From Candidatus Omnitrophota bacterium (GTDB taxonomy: Bacteria > Omnitrophota > Gorgyraeia > S143-82), in NCBI GenBank assembly GCA_027065215.1, contig JAMOOT010000333.1:1-6354 (forward strand): a stretch of DNA of 6,354 nt. Direction: 5' to 3'. How positions within the stretch are numbered: the stretch's first letter is position 1; every line of letters begins with the position of its first letter. A model generated the notes under the pieces. The model made no database searches. It worked only from the letters and a program-made list of their open reading frames with translations, and was not told the origin of the DNA. Positions 1 through 6,006 of this stretch are shown piece by piece. Both the position numbers and the translations under genes were made by a program.

Positions 1-1
1 A

Positions 2-118
2 AAAGATTATCTATCCAATACTAATACCCTATTTTTTAAGGCCTCTAATGGCATAAGATTAGGGGATCTTATAGAAAAATTATTTGGGAAGGGGGCAACT
101 GAGATTTCAGATGTTTAG
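2..118 (+). CDS. murF: C-terminal end of a MurF-like ligase (5' partial)
   Basis: An open frame enters from the left edge and ends at TAG (116-118), giving the last 38 residues of a protein. The stretch LFFKASNGIRLGDLIEKL resembles the closing segment of MurF (UDP-MurNAc-tripeptide:D-Ala-D-Ala ligase), where family members usually read like LVKGSRGMRLE followed by a short helix. MurF is cytoplasmic and adds D-Ala-D-Ala to the peptidoglycan precursor using ATP. murG lies two genes downstream, which supports a cell-wall assignment, although in classic dcw clusters mraY, murD and ftsW would lie between them. Only the tail is visible: no ATP-binding or substrate-binding motif falls inside the window, and SNG replaces the usual SRG. 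Another Mur ligase or an unrelated protein cannot be excluded. Confidence 0.55.
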   Translation, partial: KDYLSNTNTLFFKASNGIRLGDLIEKLFGKGATEISDV

Positions 119-161
119 TTATACGCTATGATATTATCTACCTGGTTTTGCTCTTCAATAT

Positions 162-191
162 TTGGTGGCATAATATATGGCATAATATAAT
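162..191 (+). promoter_or_regulatory. Candidate sigma-70 promoter upstream of prfB
   Basis: A perfect TATAAT lies at 186-191 with TTGGTG at 162-167, an 18-bp spacer. The -35 matches TTGACA at only three positions, so the call rests mainly on the -10. Transcription would begin near 198, leaving a leader of about 33 nt that contains the prfB Shine-Dalgarno. The 112-nt gap it occupies is the longest in the window, and no terminator hairpin is visible in it, so readthrough from the murF-like gene is also possible. Confidence 0.4.
167..190 (+). repeat. 12-bp tandem repeat, two copies
   Basis: GGCATAATATAT (167-178) is followed directly by GGCATAATATAA (179-190), with 11 of 12 positions identical. 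The second copy supplies most of the candidate -10 element of the prfB promoter. It is probably a small local duplication in AT-rich promoter DNA, but a repeated regulator half-site is possible. Confidence 0.7.
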
Positions 192-230
192 GAAGATATG
201 TTGTGGTTGTGATGGAGGAGGCTGTTAGGT

Positions 231-1331
231 ATGTTGAGTTTGGGAGATGTGAAAGATAGGATAGAGTCATTGAAGGATCGGGTCTCTTCGGGGCTTGAGA
301 TCTTGGGTATCTCTGAGAAGGAGAAGAGGATTCAAGAGATTGAAGGGAAGATGGAATCAACTGATTTTTGGCAGGATAAGGATACGGCCAATAAGACGTT
401 GCAAGAACTTAAAGGCCTTAAGTCTGTGATTGAGCCTTGGCGGCGGGTGGAGGAGAGTGTAAAGGATGTTGATGAGATGTTAGAACTTGTCTATGAGGAT
501 GAATCTATGATGGAGGAATTGGTAAGGGAACTTGATAAGATAGAAAATGAATTGGATAAATTAGAAAATCAACTCCTGTTTTCAGGGCGATTTGATTCTA
601 AGAATGCAATTTTGGAGATCCAGGCCGGAGCAGGTGGGACTGAATCTTGTGATTGGGTGAGTATGCTGATGCGGATGTATCAACGTTGGGCGGAAAAGAA
701 GAACTACGAAGTAAATGTTATTCATATTCTGCCGGGTGAGGAGGCAGGGATCAAGTCGGTTTCTATGTTGATAAAAGGGCCATTTGCCTATGGGCACCTA
801 AAGGCAGAACGAGGAGTTCATAGGTTGGTGAGAATTTCACCTTTTGATGCTAATAAGCGCCGTCATACGTCATTTGCCTCGGTTGATGTTGTCCCAGAGA
901 TAGATGAAGATATCGAGGTGGAAATAAAGGATGAGGATCTAAGAATAGATGTCTTTAGGTCAACTGGACCGGGAGGGCAGAGTGTTAATACTACTGATTC
1001 AGCAGTTCGGGTGGTCCATATCCCTACAGGAATAGTTGTTACCTGTCGGAATGAGCGTTCCCAGTTGCAAAATAAACAGACTGCCTTGCGGATGCTAAAG
1101 GCCCGTCTTTATGAATTGGAAGAGCAGAGGCGTTGTGAGGAGATTGCCCAAGAACGTGGTGAAAAAAAGAAGATAGAATGGGGTAGCCAGATACGTTCCT
1201 ATGTGATGCAACCCTATACAATGGTTAAGGACCATCGCACTGGAGTGGAGACGAGTAATGTTCAATCTGTGTTAGATGGAGATATAGATAACTTTATTTA
1301 TTCCTACCTAAAACAGGTTTCGCAAAAATGA
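231..1331 (+). CDS. prfB: Peptide chain release factor 2 (RF2), no programmed frameshift
   Basis: RF2 acts in the cytoplasm on ribosomes stalled at UGA or UAA and triggers release of the finished protein. The 366-residue product matches the usual RF2 length. It has an N-terminal helical region (about 1-115), the SPF codon-recognition tripeptide (203-205) within RISPFDANKRRHTSF, and the catalytic GGQ (248-250) within STGPGGQSVN. SPF in place of the RF1-type PxT marks it as RF2. The ATG at 231 follows a strong AGGAGG (216-221) with 9-nt spacing, and the N-terminus aligns without gaps to the E. coli start (V7, R10, I11, L14, L25). Most bacterial prfB genes have an in-frame UGA near codon 26 that is bypassed by +1 frameshifting; here the frame is continuous. 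The gene ends in TGA, overlapping the murG start, so the two are probably translationally coupled. Confidence 0.97.
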   Translation: MLSLGDVKDRIESLKDRVSSGLEILGISEKEKRIQEIEGKMESTDFWQDKDTANKTLQELKGLKSVIEPWRRVEESVKDVDEMLELVYEDESMMEELVRELDKIENELDKLENQLLFSGRFDSKNAILEIQAGAGGTESCDWVSMLMRMYQRWAEKKNYEVNVIHILPGEEAGIKSVSMLIKGPFAYGHLKAERGVHRLVRISPFDANKRRHTSFASVDVVPEIDEDIEVEIKDEDLRIDVFRSTGPGGQSVNTTDSAVRVVHIPTGIVVTCRNERSQLQNKQTALRMLKARLYELEEQRRCEEIAQERGEKKKIEWGSQIRSYVMQPYTMVKDHRTGVETSNVQSVLDGDIDNFIYSYLKQVSQK

Positions 1332-2380
1332 GGGTGTGGTTGATAAGTGGGGGGTCCTTGGGGCATGTCTTGCCTGCAATATCCTTCTTTTATGGCCTAA
1401 AGGAGTTAGGAGCGCGGCCTATACTGGCACTGGAAGATAAGAGTGTATTTAGAAAGGTGATTGAGCGACTTAATCTGAATAATGATGTTTATTTTTTCCC
1501 TTCAGTCCCTTCTCCTAAGAGAGATTTTATTGGTGCAATTAGAGTTGGATTGAAAGAGGTTGGAGATAGGTTGAAGGATATGGTGGATCGAAACGATCGC
1601 TTGGTATTCTTTGGTTCAGGACTTTCTCTTCCATTTTACTGGATTGCATTGCGTCGTTCTCTTATGAGTGTTGTGCATGAACAGAATGTGGCAATGGGGT
1701 ATTGGAGTGCCTTTTTATCAGCGACTGCTAATCTTGTATTTGCTGGCTTTGCTTCTGATAAGTTTCCCTTTTATGCTAAAAGAAAGTGTATAGTCTGCGG
1801 TAATCTGGTGGCGGATTTTATCTCTGGCCTCGATCCAGCGATTGGATTTCAAAGAAGGGGAATGTTTAAGATCTTGGTGTTGGGAGGGACGAAAGGGGCA
1901 AGGGCATTGAATTATGCCTTACCGCAGATATTGTCTGATGTGAAGGATGAGATAGAGGTGATTCATATATGCGGTGAGGATGAGGTTTCGGAAGTAATAA
2001 CCCGTTACAATCTTTTGGGGTTTGACCGTGTACAGGTAGTAAGTTGGGTATTTCCGGTTTTTACTTTGATGAAGCAGGCTGATTTGGTAGTTTCACGGGC
2101 AGGGGCAATGACTCTAACGGAGATGGCATTATCTGCTGCACCGGGTGTGGTGGTGCCATATCCGTATGCAAGGGGGCATCAGTATGAAAATGCAAGGTTT
2201 TTTGCTGATCGTGCCGACCTCCCTTGGGTGGACCAAAGGCGGCCGGATTGGCAGGAAAGGTTAAAATCGATTATACTTACTCTTGTAGGAGATAGGATAA
2301 AGAGGATGACGTTAGGGCATGCGTTAAGGGGAGTGTTGGTGTGTGGAGAGGGGCGTCCTTTAGATTTGCTTTTGTCTTGA
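1328..2380 (+). CDS. murG: MurG, lipid II-forming GlcNAc transferase (divergent)
   Basis: MurG is a GT28 glycosyltransferase at the inner face of the membrane. It transfers GlcNAc from UDP-GlcNAc to lipid I to form lipid II. The 350-residue length is typical. Visible signatures are an N-terminal glycine loop, SGGSLGHVLP (7-16), for the usual GGTGGHxxP; HEQN (117-120); the linker GN (158-159); the start of the C-terminal domain, LGGTKGARALN (185-195); the donor-site motif SRAGAMTLTE (256-265); and HQYENA (284-289). Departures from the family are S-L for T-G in the first loop and SGLSLPFYW (97-105) where a GGYVS-like loop is expected. The start is set by the 4-nt ATGA overlap with prfB; no clear Shine-Dalgarno of its own was seen, which fits coupled translation. 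The cell-wall role agrees with the murF-like end upstream. A related GT28 enzyme with another acceptor is less likely. Confidence 0.9.
   Translation: MRVWLISGGSLGHVLPAISFFYGLKELGARPILALEDKSVFRKVIERLNLNNDVYFFPSVPSPKRDFIGAIRVGLKEVGDRLKDMVDRNDRLVFFGSGLSLPFYWIALRRSLMSVVHEQNVAMGYWSAFLSATANLVFAGFASDKFPFYAKRKCIVCGNLVADFISGLDPAIGFQRRGMFKILVLGGTKGARALNYALPQILSDVKDEIEVIHICGEDEVSEVITRYNLLGFDRVQVVSWVFPVFTLMKQADLVVSRAGAMTLTEMALSAAPGVVVPYPYARGHQYENARFFADRADLPWVDQRRPDWQERLKSIILTLVGDRIKRMTLGHALRGVLVCGEGRPLDLLLS
2326..2333 (+). promoter_or_regulatory. Shine-Dalgarno deciding a GTG start inside murG
   Basis: AAGGGGAG lies 7 nt before the GTG at 2341, within the murG coding end. The start it selects yields a complete signal peptide. 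Later starts such as the TTG at 2377 would remove the n-region and the beginning of the hydrophobic core. Confidence 0.6.
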
Positions 2381-3219
2381 TTGTCAGTTTGATACTGGTT
2401 GCCCCGTATTCTTGGGCTGAACGGGGAATCAGCAATTCTGGGTGGTCGATGTTTCGATCTACTCATTTTGTCTTTTATTATCGCCCGGGTATTCCAAAAC
2501 GATTTTTATATAAGATGAAACGGTACGCGGAGAGATACTATCGACGTATTGTCCAGGATTTGGGGCTTTTAAGGACAAATTACTGGGTCTGGGATGAGAG
2601 GTGCCGGGTATATATATATGCCAATAAAGAGGATTACTTGAGGTCAGTGAAAACCCTGCCAGAGTGGTCAGAGGGCGGAGCCATACCAGAACGCAGGGAA
2701 ATACACTGTTATTACCATGAAGATAACGAGAGATTATTTAGAACGGTCCTTCCTCATGAGATGACACACCTCTTGTTTTATGAAGCCAGAAAGGGTATGC
2801 GGATACCACACGCGATAGATGAAGGTGTGGCAATGCGGGAGGAAGAGGATAAGAGCAGGGTCTTGGGGTCTTATTATGTGGTAACAAATGCCCTGCAAAA
2901 TAAGAAATATATCCCGGTTTATAGGTTATTGGATTGGCAGAGTGAATATGTTAAGATGGATAATGAGACAGCGCAGTTGTTTTATGCAGAAAGTTGTTTA
3001 TTGTTGGATTTTTTGTTGACAGAATTTCCCAAGAATTTTTTTGCTAATTTTTGCTGGCGTATGCGCTCTGGAAGTGATTTCTATAAGGCATTTCGTTTAT
3101 CTTACCCACGTTATTCGGCTTATGGTAAGATAAATGTAGATAAATTAGAGGAAGAGTTTTGGCAGTATGTCCGTAGGACAAACCCGTTTTCTGCTTCTGA
3201 TTGGGTGGCGAGTCAATAG
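2341..3219 (+). CDS. Exported HExxH metallopeptidase-like protein (peptidase MA type)
   Basis: A 292-residue protein of unassigned function with a clear export signal: WRGASFR, then a hydrophobic core from about residue 8 to 24, and a likely signal peptidase I site after SWA (24-26). There is no lipobox cysteine. The mature part opens with a THFVFYY segment (41-47), common at the start of peptidase-MA-like domains. It carries HEMTH (139-143) with DEG (160-162) 17-19 residues later, so H139, H143 and E161 are the likely zinc ligands and E140 the catalytic base, as in gluzincins. The FYAESCLLLDFL helix (214-225) also fits this clan. It starts at GTG and overlaps murG by 40 nt, so it is co-transcribed with it. 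A role in the envelope is inferred only from export and position; substrate and physiological role are unknown. Confidence 0.8.
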   Translation: MWRGASFRFAFVLIVSLILVAPYSWAERGISNSGWSMFRSTHFVFYYRPGIPKRFLYKMKRYAERYYRRIVQDLGLLRTNYWVWDERCRVYIYANKEDYLRSVKTLPEWSEGGAIPERREIHCYYHEDNERLFRTVLPHEMTHLLFYEARKGMRIPHAIDEGVAMREEEDKSRVLGSYYVVTNALQNKKYIPVYRLLDWQSEYVKMDNETAQLFYAESCLLLDFLLTEFPKNFFANFCWRMRSGSDFYKAFRLSYPRYSAYGKINVDKLEEEFWQYVRRTNPFSASDWVASQ

Positions 3220-3259
3220 TGGGGGTTGGAATATAAAATAAAAAAAGGAGTGAGGACAG

Positions 3260-3742
3260 ATGATAGATTATACTGGGCATAGTTTAAGGGACTTTTGTTT
3301 GAGTTTGGCCTCGGATAATCCAGTACCCGGAGGAGGCAGTGTATCGGCCTATGTTGCGGCGTTAGGGGTCTCTCTTCTCAAGAAAACACTGGTCTTTACC
3401 TTAAAGAAACAGGTAGATGACCAGACTCGCAAGGAGGTAAGTCAGGTTCTTGTGGAGGTGGATGAGTTGCTTCAGGAGTTTCTTCAGTTGGTAAATGAGG
3501 ATTCCATTATCTTTATGGGATGTTTGGATAATCGTTCAGTGCCGTTCAATGAGCGGTTCGCTCCAGCCAGAGAGGTGGCTCAAAAGATATGTGATCTATG
3601 TCAGAAGGCGTATAAGGTCCACGCTAAGGGGTCTTATCTCTATAACAAGTCTATGCGAAGTGATTATGAGGCTGCTCAGAGGTTGATAGATGCGGCCTTT
3701 AGGATATCTTGGGAAAATGCTCACTATGGAGAAGAGGATTAG
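3260..3742 (+). CDS. Short cyclodeaminase/cyclohydrolase (FchA / FtcD C-terminal family)
   Basis: The family converts 5,10-methenyl-THF to 10-formyl-THF (FchA) or deaminates 5-formimino-THF (FtcD C-terminal domain) in the cytoplasm. The diagnostic N-terminal motif is present: LASDNPVPGGGSVSAYVAALG (residues 16-36), whose PGGGS (23-27) belongs to the folate-binding region. NEDSIIF (79-85) matches the conserved acidic stretch, and KSMRSDYEAAQRLIDAAF (130-147) matches the usual SDxGxAAxLxxAA segment. At 160 residues it is shorter than the roughly 200 usual for stand-alone members: the middle helices are trimmed and the chain stops soon after N153, lacking the last family helix. ATG at 3260 follows AAGGAG (3245-3250) with 9-nt spacing. 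Its 3' end overlaps the next gene. Which reaction it catalyses, or whether it is active, cannot be read from sequence. Confidence 0.82.
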   Translation: MIDYTGHSLRDFCLSLASDNPVPGGGSVSAYVAALGVSLLKKTLVFTLKKQVDDQTRKEVSQVLVEVDELLQEFLQLVNEDSIIFMGCLDNRSVPFNERFAPAREVAQKICDLCQKAYKVHAKGSYLYNKSMRSDYEAAQRLIDAAFRISWENAHYGEED

Positions 3743-4436
3743 AGAATTACTTGGGTATATTGCGAAATCCTCTTCGAAAGAAGGCGTAAGGGCTGCACTT
3801 GTAGGTGGCGCAATACGGGATTTGATATTAAATCAGCCAATTTGGGATGTGGATGTCGTATTGGAGTGTGATGCTATAGAGTTTGCTGAAAGGTATTTTC
3901 CAGATGTTAAGAAGGTAAAATACAAATACTATCGCACTTGTGCATTGTTCTTTGAGGATGAAGTAAGGTTGGACCTGGCCACTGCAAGAGAGGAGAGTTA
4001 TCCTAAATGTGCAGATAGGCCAATTATTAGGCCTTCTACGATTGAAAAGGACTTGTTTCGTAGGGATTACACTATCAATGCTATGGCTTCCTGCCTGAGG
4101 GATGAAGATCTTGTTTTAGGAGAGATTTTGGATCCATATGGAGGAAGAAGGGATTTGGAAAGAGGGATATTGGATGTTTTGCATGATCAGAGTTTTTGTG
4201 ATGACCCAATTCGAATCATCAGAGGAATAAGATATGCAGTAAGGTTTGGATTTTCTTTCTCTGAGAGGTGTCTTTCCCTTATAGAGGAGGCCAAACGCAA
4301 AGATTATCTTTCATTAGTGAGTAAAGATAGAATAAGAGATGAGATAGGATTGTGCAGGAAGGAACCTAATCCATCTGCTGTTTTTTCTTTGGCTCGCAGT
4401 CTCTTGGGTCGAGACTTAGAAAGTTATGTGGTATAA
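3726..4436 (+). CDS. tRNA nucleotidyltransferase / poly(A) polymerase family, head and neck only
   Basis: Class II nucleotidyltransferases add CCA or A residues to RNA 3' ends. Numbering from the ATG at 3726 (236 residues), the catalytic core is intact: GGAIRD (27-32); the metal-binding pair in WDVDVV (D41, D43), with a likely third carboxylate D83; RRDYTINAMA (112-121); LDPYGGRRDL (135-144); DDPIRIIRGIRYAVRFGF (159-176), which holds the base-recognition motif; and DRIRDE (201-206) in the neck. The chain ends about 30 residues later, whereas complete CCA enzymes run to about 400 with body and tail domains that hold tRNA. guaA begins right after, so no displaced C-terminus follows. The start is uncertain: 3726 puts VGG near residue 26 as in Bacillus-type enzymes but has weak ribosome binding; 3690 has AGAGG 7 nt upstream; 3717 is also possible. 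CCA-adding, A-adding or another RNA-tailing role remains open. Confidence 0.85.
   Translation: MEKRIRELLGYIAKSSSKEGVRAALVGGAIRDLILNQPIWDVDVVLECDAIEFAERYFPDVKKVKYKYYRTCALFFEDEVRLDLATAREESYPKCADRPIIRPSTIEKDLFRRDYTINAMASCLRDEDLVLGEILDPYGGRRDLERGILDVLHDQSFCDDPIRIIRGIRYAVRFGFSFSERCLSLIEEAKRKDYLSLVSKDRIRDEIGLCRKEPNPSAVFSLARSLLGRDLESYVV
4398..4416 (+). promoter_or_regulatory. 6-bp perfect inverted repeat over the guaA -35 region
   Basis: AGTCTC (4398-4403) and GAGACT (4411-4416) are perfect reverse complements separated by 7 nt. They lie in the last codons of the nucleotidyltransferase gene and overlap the putative guaA -35 hexamer. No T-run follows, so it does not look like an intrinsic terminator. 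It may be an operator for a dimeric regulator, or chance. Confidence 0.35.
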
Positions 4437-4437
4437 T
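4409..4437 (+). promoter_or_regulatory. Candidate extended -10 promoter for guaA
   Basis: TATAAT at 4432-4437 is preceded by TGG (4429-4431), giving a perfect extended -10 (TGnTATAAT). TCGAGA at 4409-4414 matches TTGACA at four of six positions with an ideal 17-bp spacer. Transcription would start near 4444, about 20 nt before the guaA ATG and just ahead of its Shine-Dalgarno. The -10 contains the TAA stop of the preceding gene. This would let guaA, and probably the flavoprotein gene after it, be expressed independently of the upstream genes. Confidence 0.5.
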
Positions 4438-4463
4438 GCTATGTTTCAACAAAGGGATAGATT

Positions 4464-6005
4464 ATGGGACATGATACAATTTTTATCCTTGATTTTGGCT
4501 CTCAGTACACCCAGTTGATCGCTCGAAGGGTGAGGGAGGAGCATGTCTATTGTGAGATTGTGCCCTACAATATATCTTCGGAGTTAGTCAAAGAGCGTAA
4601 TGTGAAAGGGCTTATTTTTTCAGGCGGGCCAGCAAGCGTATATTCGGAGCAATCGCCTCTTCCTCGTAAAGATCTGCTTTCGTTGGGTATCCCTGTCTTG
4701 GGTATATGCTATGGCATGCAGGCAATATCTATTTTGTTGAACAGTCAGGTAATTCCAGCTAAGAAGCGCGAATATGGCCCGGCATTGCTTTATGTGGACA
4801 ATTTCTCAGATTTGTTTCTGGGCCTGCCGGATTCGTTTAAGGTATGGATGAGTCATTCTGATGCAATTGCTGAACTGCCTTCTGGATTTCAAGTGCTTGC
4901 CCATACTGATAATTCTCCCTACGCGGCAATTGCGGATCTTTCTCGTCGCATATACGGTTTGCAATTTCACCCAGAAGTTGTTCATACGGAATATGGGAGT
5001 CAGATATTGGCTAATTTTTTGTTTAACGTCTGCAAGTGTCATCCAACTTGGACGATGCGCTCATTTATAGAGGAATCGGTTGAATCTATTAAAGAAAAGG
5101 TGGGTAATAGAAAGGTGATATGCGCCTTAAGTGGAGGGGTGGATTCCTCGGTTACTGCGGCATTAGTGCACCGTGCAATTGGGGATAATTTGGTTTGTAT
5201 CTTTATAAACAACGGATTGTTAAGAAAGAATGAACCTGAACGGGTGCAGGAGATATTTGGACGTGCGATGAAGATGAATCTCAGGTATGTTGATGCAAGT
5301 GAAAGGTTCTTGAAGGCATTGGAGGGAGTAACTGATCCAGAGGAGAAACGGAAGATTATCGGGCATAAGTTTATTCGAGTCTTTGAGGAGGAAGCAGGAA
5401 GGGTTGAAGGGGCGGAATTCTTGGCTCAAGGCACGCTGTATCCTGATGTGATAGAGTCTGTTTCACCTTTTGGGGGCCCTTCAGCACGAATAAAAAGCCA
5501 CCACAATGTAGGTGGATTGCCAGAAGATATGAAGTTGAAACTGATAGAGCCGTTAAGGGAGTTGTTTAAAGATGAGGTGCGAAAGTTAGGTAAAGAGTTG
5601 GGACTACCGGATGAGATTATATTTCGTCAACCATTTCCGGGGCCGGGGCTTGCAGTTAGGTGCTTGGGGGAGATAACCAAGGAAAAGTTGGATATCTTGC
5701 GAGAGGCCGACTGGATAGTGGTGGACGAGATAAAACGTGCTGGTCTTTATACCAAAATATGGCAGTCTTTCGCTGTATTGCTTCCGTTACGCACGGTGGG
5801 TGTGATGGGTGATGAGCGGACATATGAGTATGTGATTGCCTTGCGTGCAGTCCATAGTGTTGATGGTATGACTGCTGATTGGGTGCGTCTTCCCTACGAT
5901 TTGCTTGGCCGTATCTCCAATAGGATTATAAACGAGGTCAAGGGCGTTAATCGGGTGGTCTATGATATAAGTTCTAAGCCTCCTGCTACGATAGAATGGG
6001 AGTGA
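4464..6005 (+). CDS. guaA: GMP synthase (glutamine-hydrolysing)
   Basis: GuaA converts XMP, ATP and glutamine to GMP in the cytoplasm, the last step of guanine nucleotide synthesis. The 513-residue chain has the full family architecture. The class I glutamine amidotransferase domain (about 5-195) carries the nucleophile C82 in LGICYGMQ and the H169/E171 pair in QFHPEV. The ATP-pyrophosphatase domain (about 200-390) carries the P-loop SGGVDSS (223-229). The C-terminal dimerisation/XMP-binding domain contains QPFPGPGLAVR (389-399), RTVGVMGDERTYEY (443-456) and the characteristic ending SSKPPATIEWE. The ATG at 4464 is chosen because AAAGGGA (4451-4457) lies 6 nt upstream and the protein begins properly at IFILDFGSQY. 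No key residue is missing. A candidate own promoter lies just upstream. The stop is followed after one base by the next start, so the two are probably co-transcribed. Confidence 0.98.
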   Translation: MGHDTIFILDFGSQYTQLIARRVREEHVYCEIVPYNISSELVKERNVKGLIFSGGPASVYSEQSPLPRKDLLSLGIPVLGICYGMQAISILLNSQVIPAKKREYGPALLYVDNFSDLFLGLPDSFKVWMSHSDAIAELPSGFQVLAHTDNSPYAAIADLSRRIYGLQFHPEVVHTEYGSQILANFLFNVCKCHPTWTMRSFIEESVESIKEKVGNRKVICALSGGVDSSVTAALVHRAIGDNLVCIFINNGLLRKNEPERVQEIFGRAMKMNLRYVDASERFLKALEGVTDPEEKRKIIGHKFIRVFEEEAGRVEGAEFLAQGTLYPDVIESVSPFGGPSARIKSHHNVGGLPEDMKLKLIEPLRELFKDEVRKLGKELGLPDEIIFRQPFPGPGLAVRCLGEITKEKLDILREADWIVVDEIKRAGLYTKIWQSFAVLLPLRTVGVMGDERTYEYVIALRAVHSVDGMTADWVRLPYDLLGRISNRIINEVKGVNRVVYDISSKPPATIEWE

Positions 6006-6006
6006 T

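Noticed and set aside
119..161. A terminator after the murF-like gene.
   Set aside because: I could not find a stable GC-rich hairpin followed by a T-run in this stretch.
212..259. A 15-codon reading frame (ATG 212 to TAG 257-259) overlapping the prfB start, as a possible leader peptide.
   Set aside because: It has no Shine-Dalgarno of its own, its start overlaps the prfB ribosome-binding site, and the peptide shows no attenuator-like residue bias or hairpin.
2179..2466. Minus-strand open frames here and elsewhere (for example 582-797, 5787-6086) as antisense genes.
   Set aside because: They lie opposite well-supported genes, have no recognisable domains or convincing ribosome-binding sites, and look like shadows of purine-rich coding DNA.
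3232..3237. TATAAA upstream of the folate gene as a -10 element.
   Set aside because: No acceptable -35 lies at 16-18 bp spacing; the AT-rich run is better explained as the spacer before the AAGGAG ribosome-binding site.
3495..3686. A + strand frame of 63 codons inside the folate gene.
   Set aside because: It is in an alternative frame of a gene with clear family motifs and its product shows no recognisable features.
4398..4416. The inverted repeat as an intrinsic terminator of the nucleotidyltransferase gene.
   Set aside because: The stem is only 6 bp, no T-tract follows, and it lies inside the coding sequence before the stop codon.
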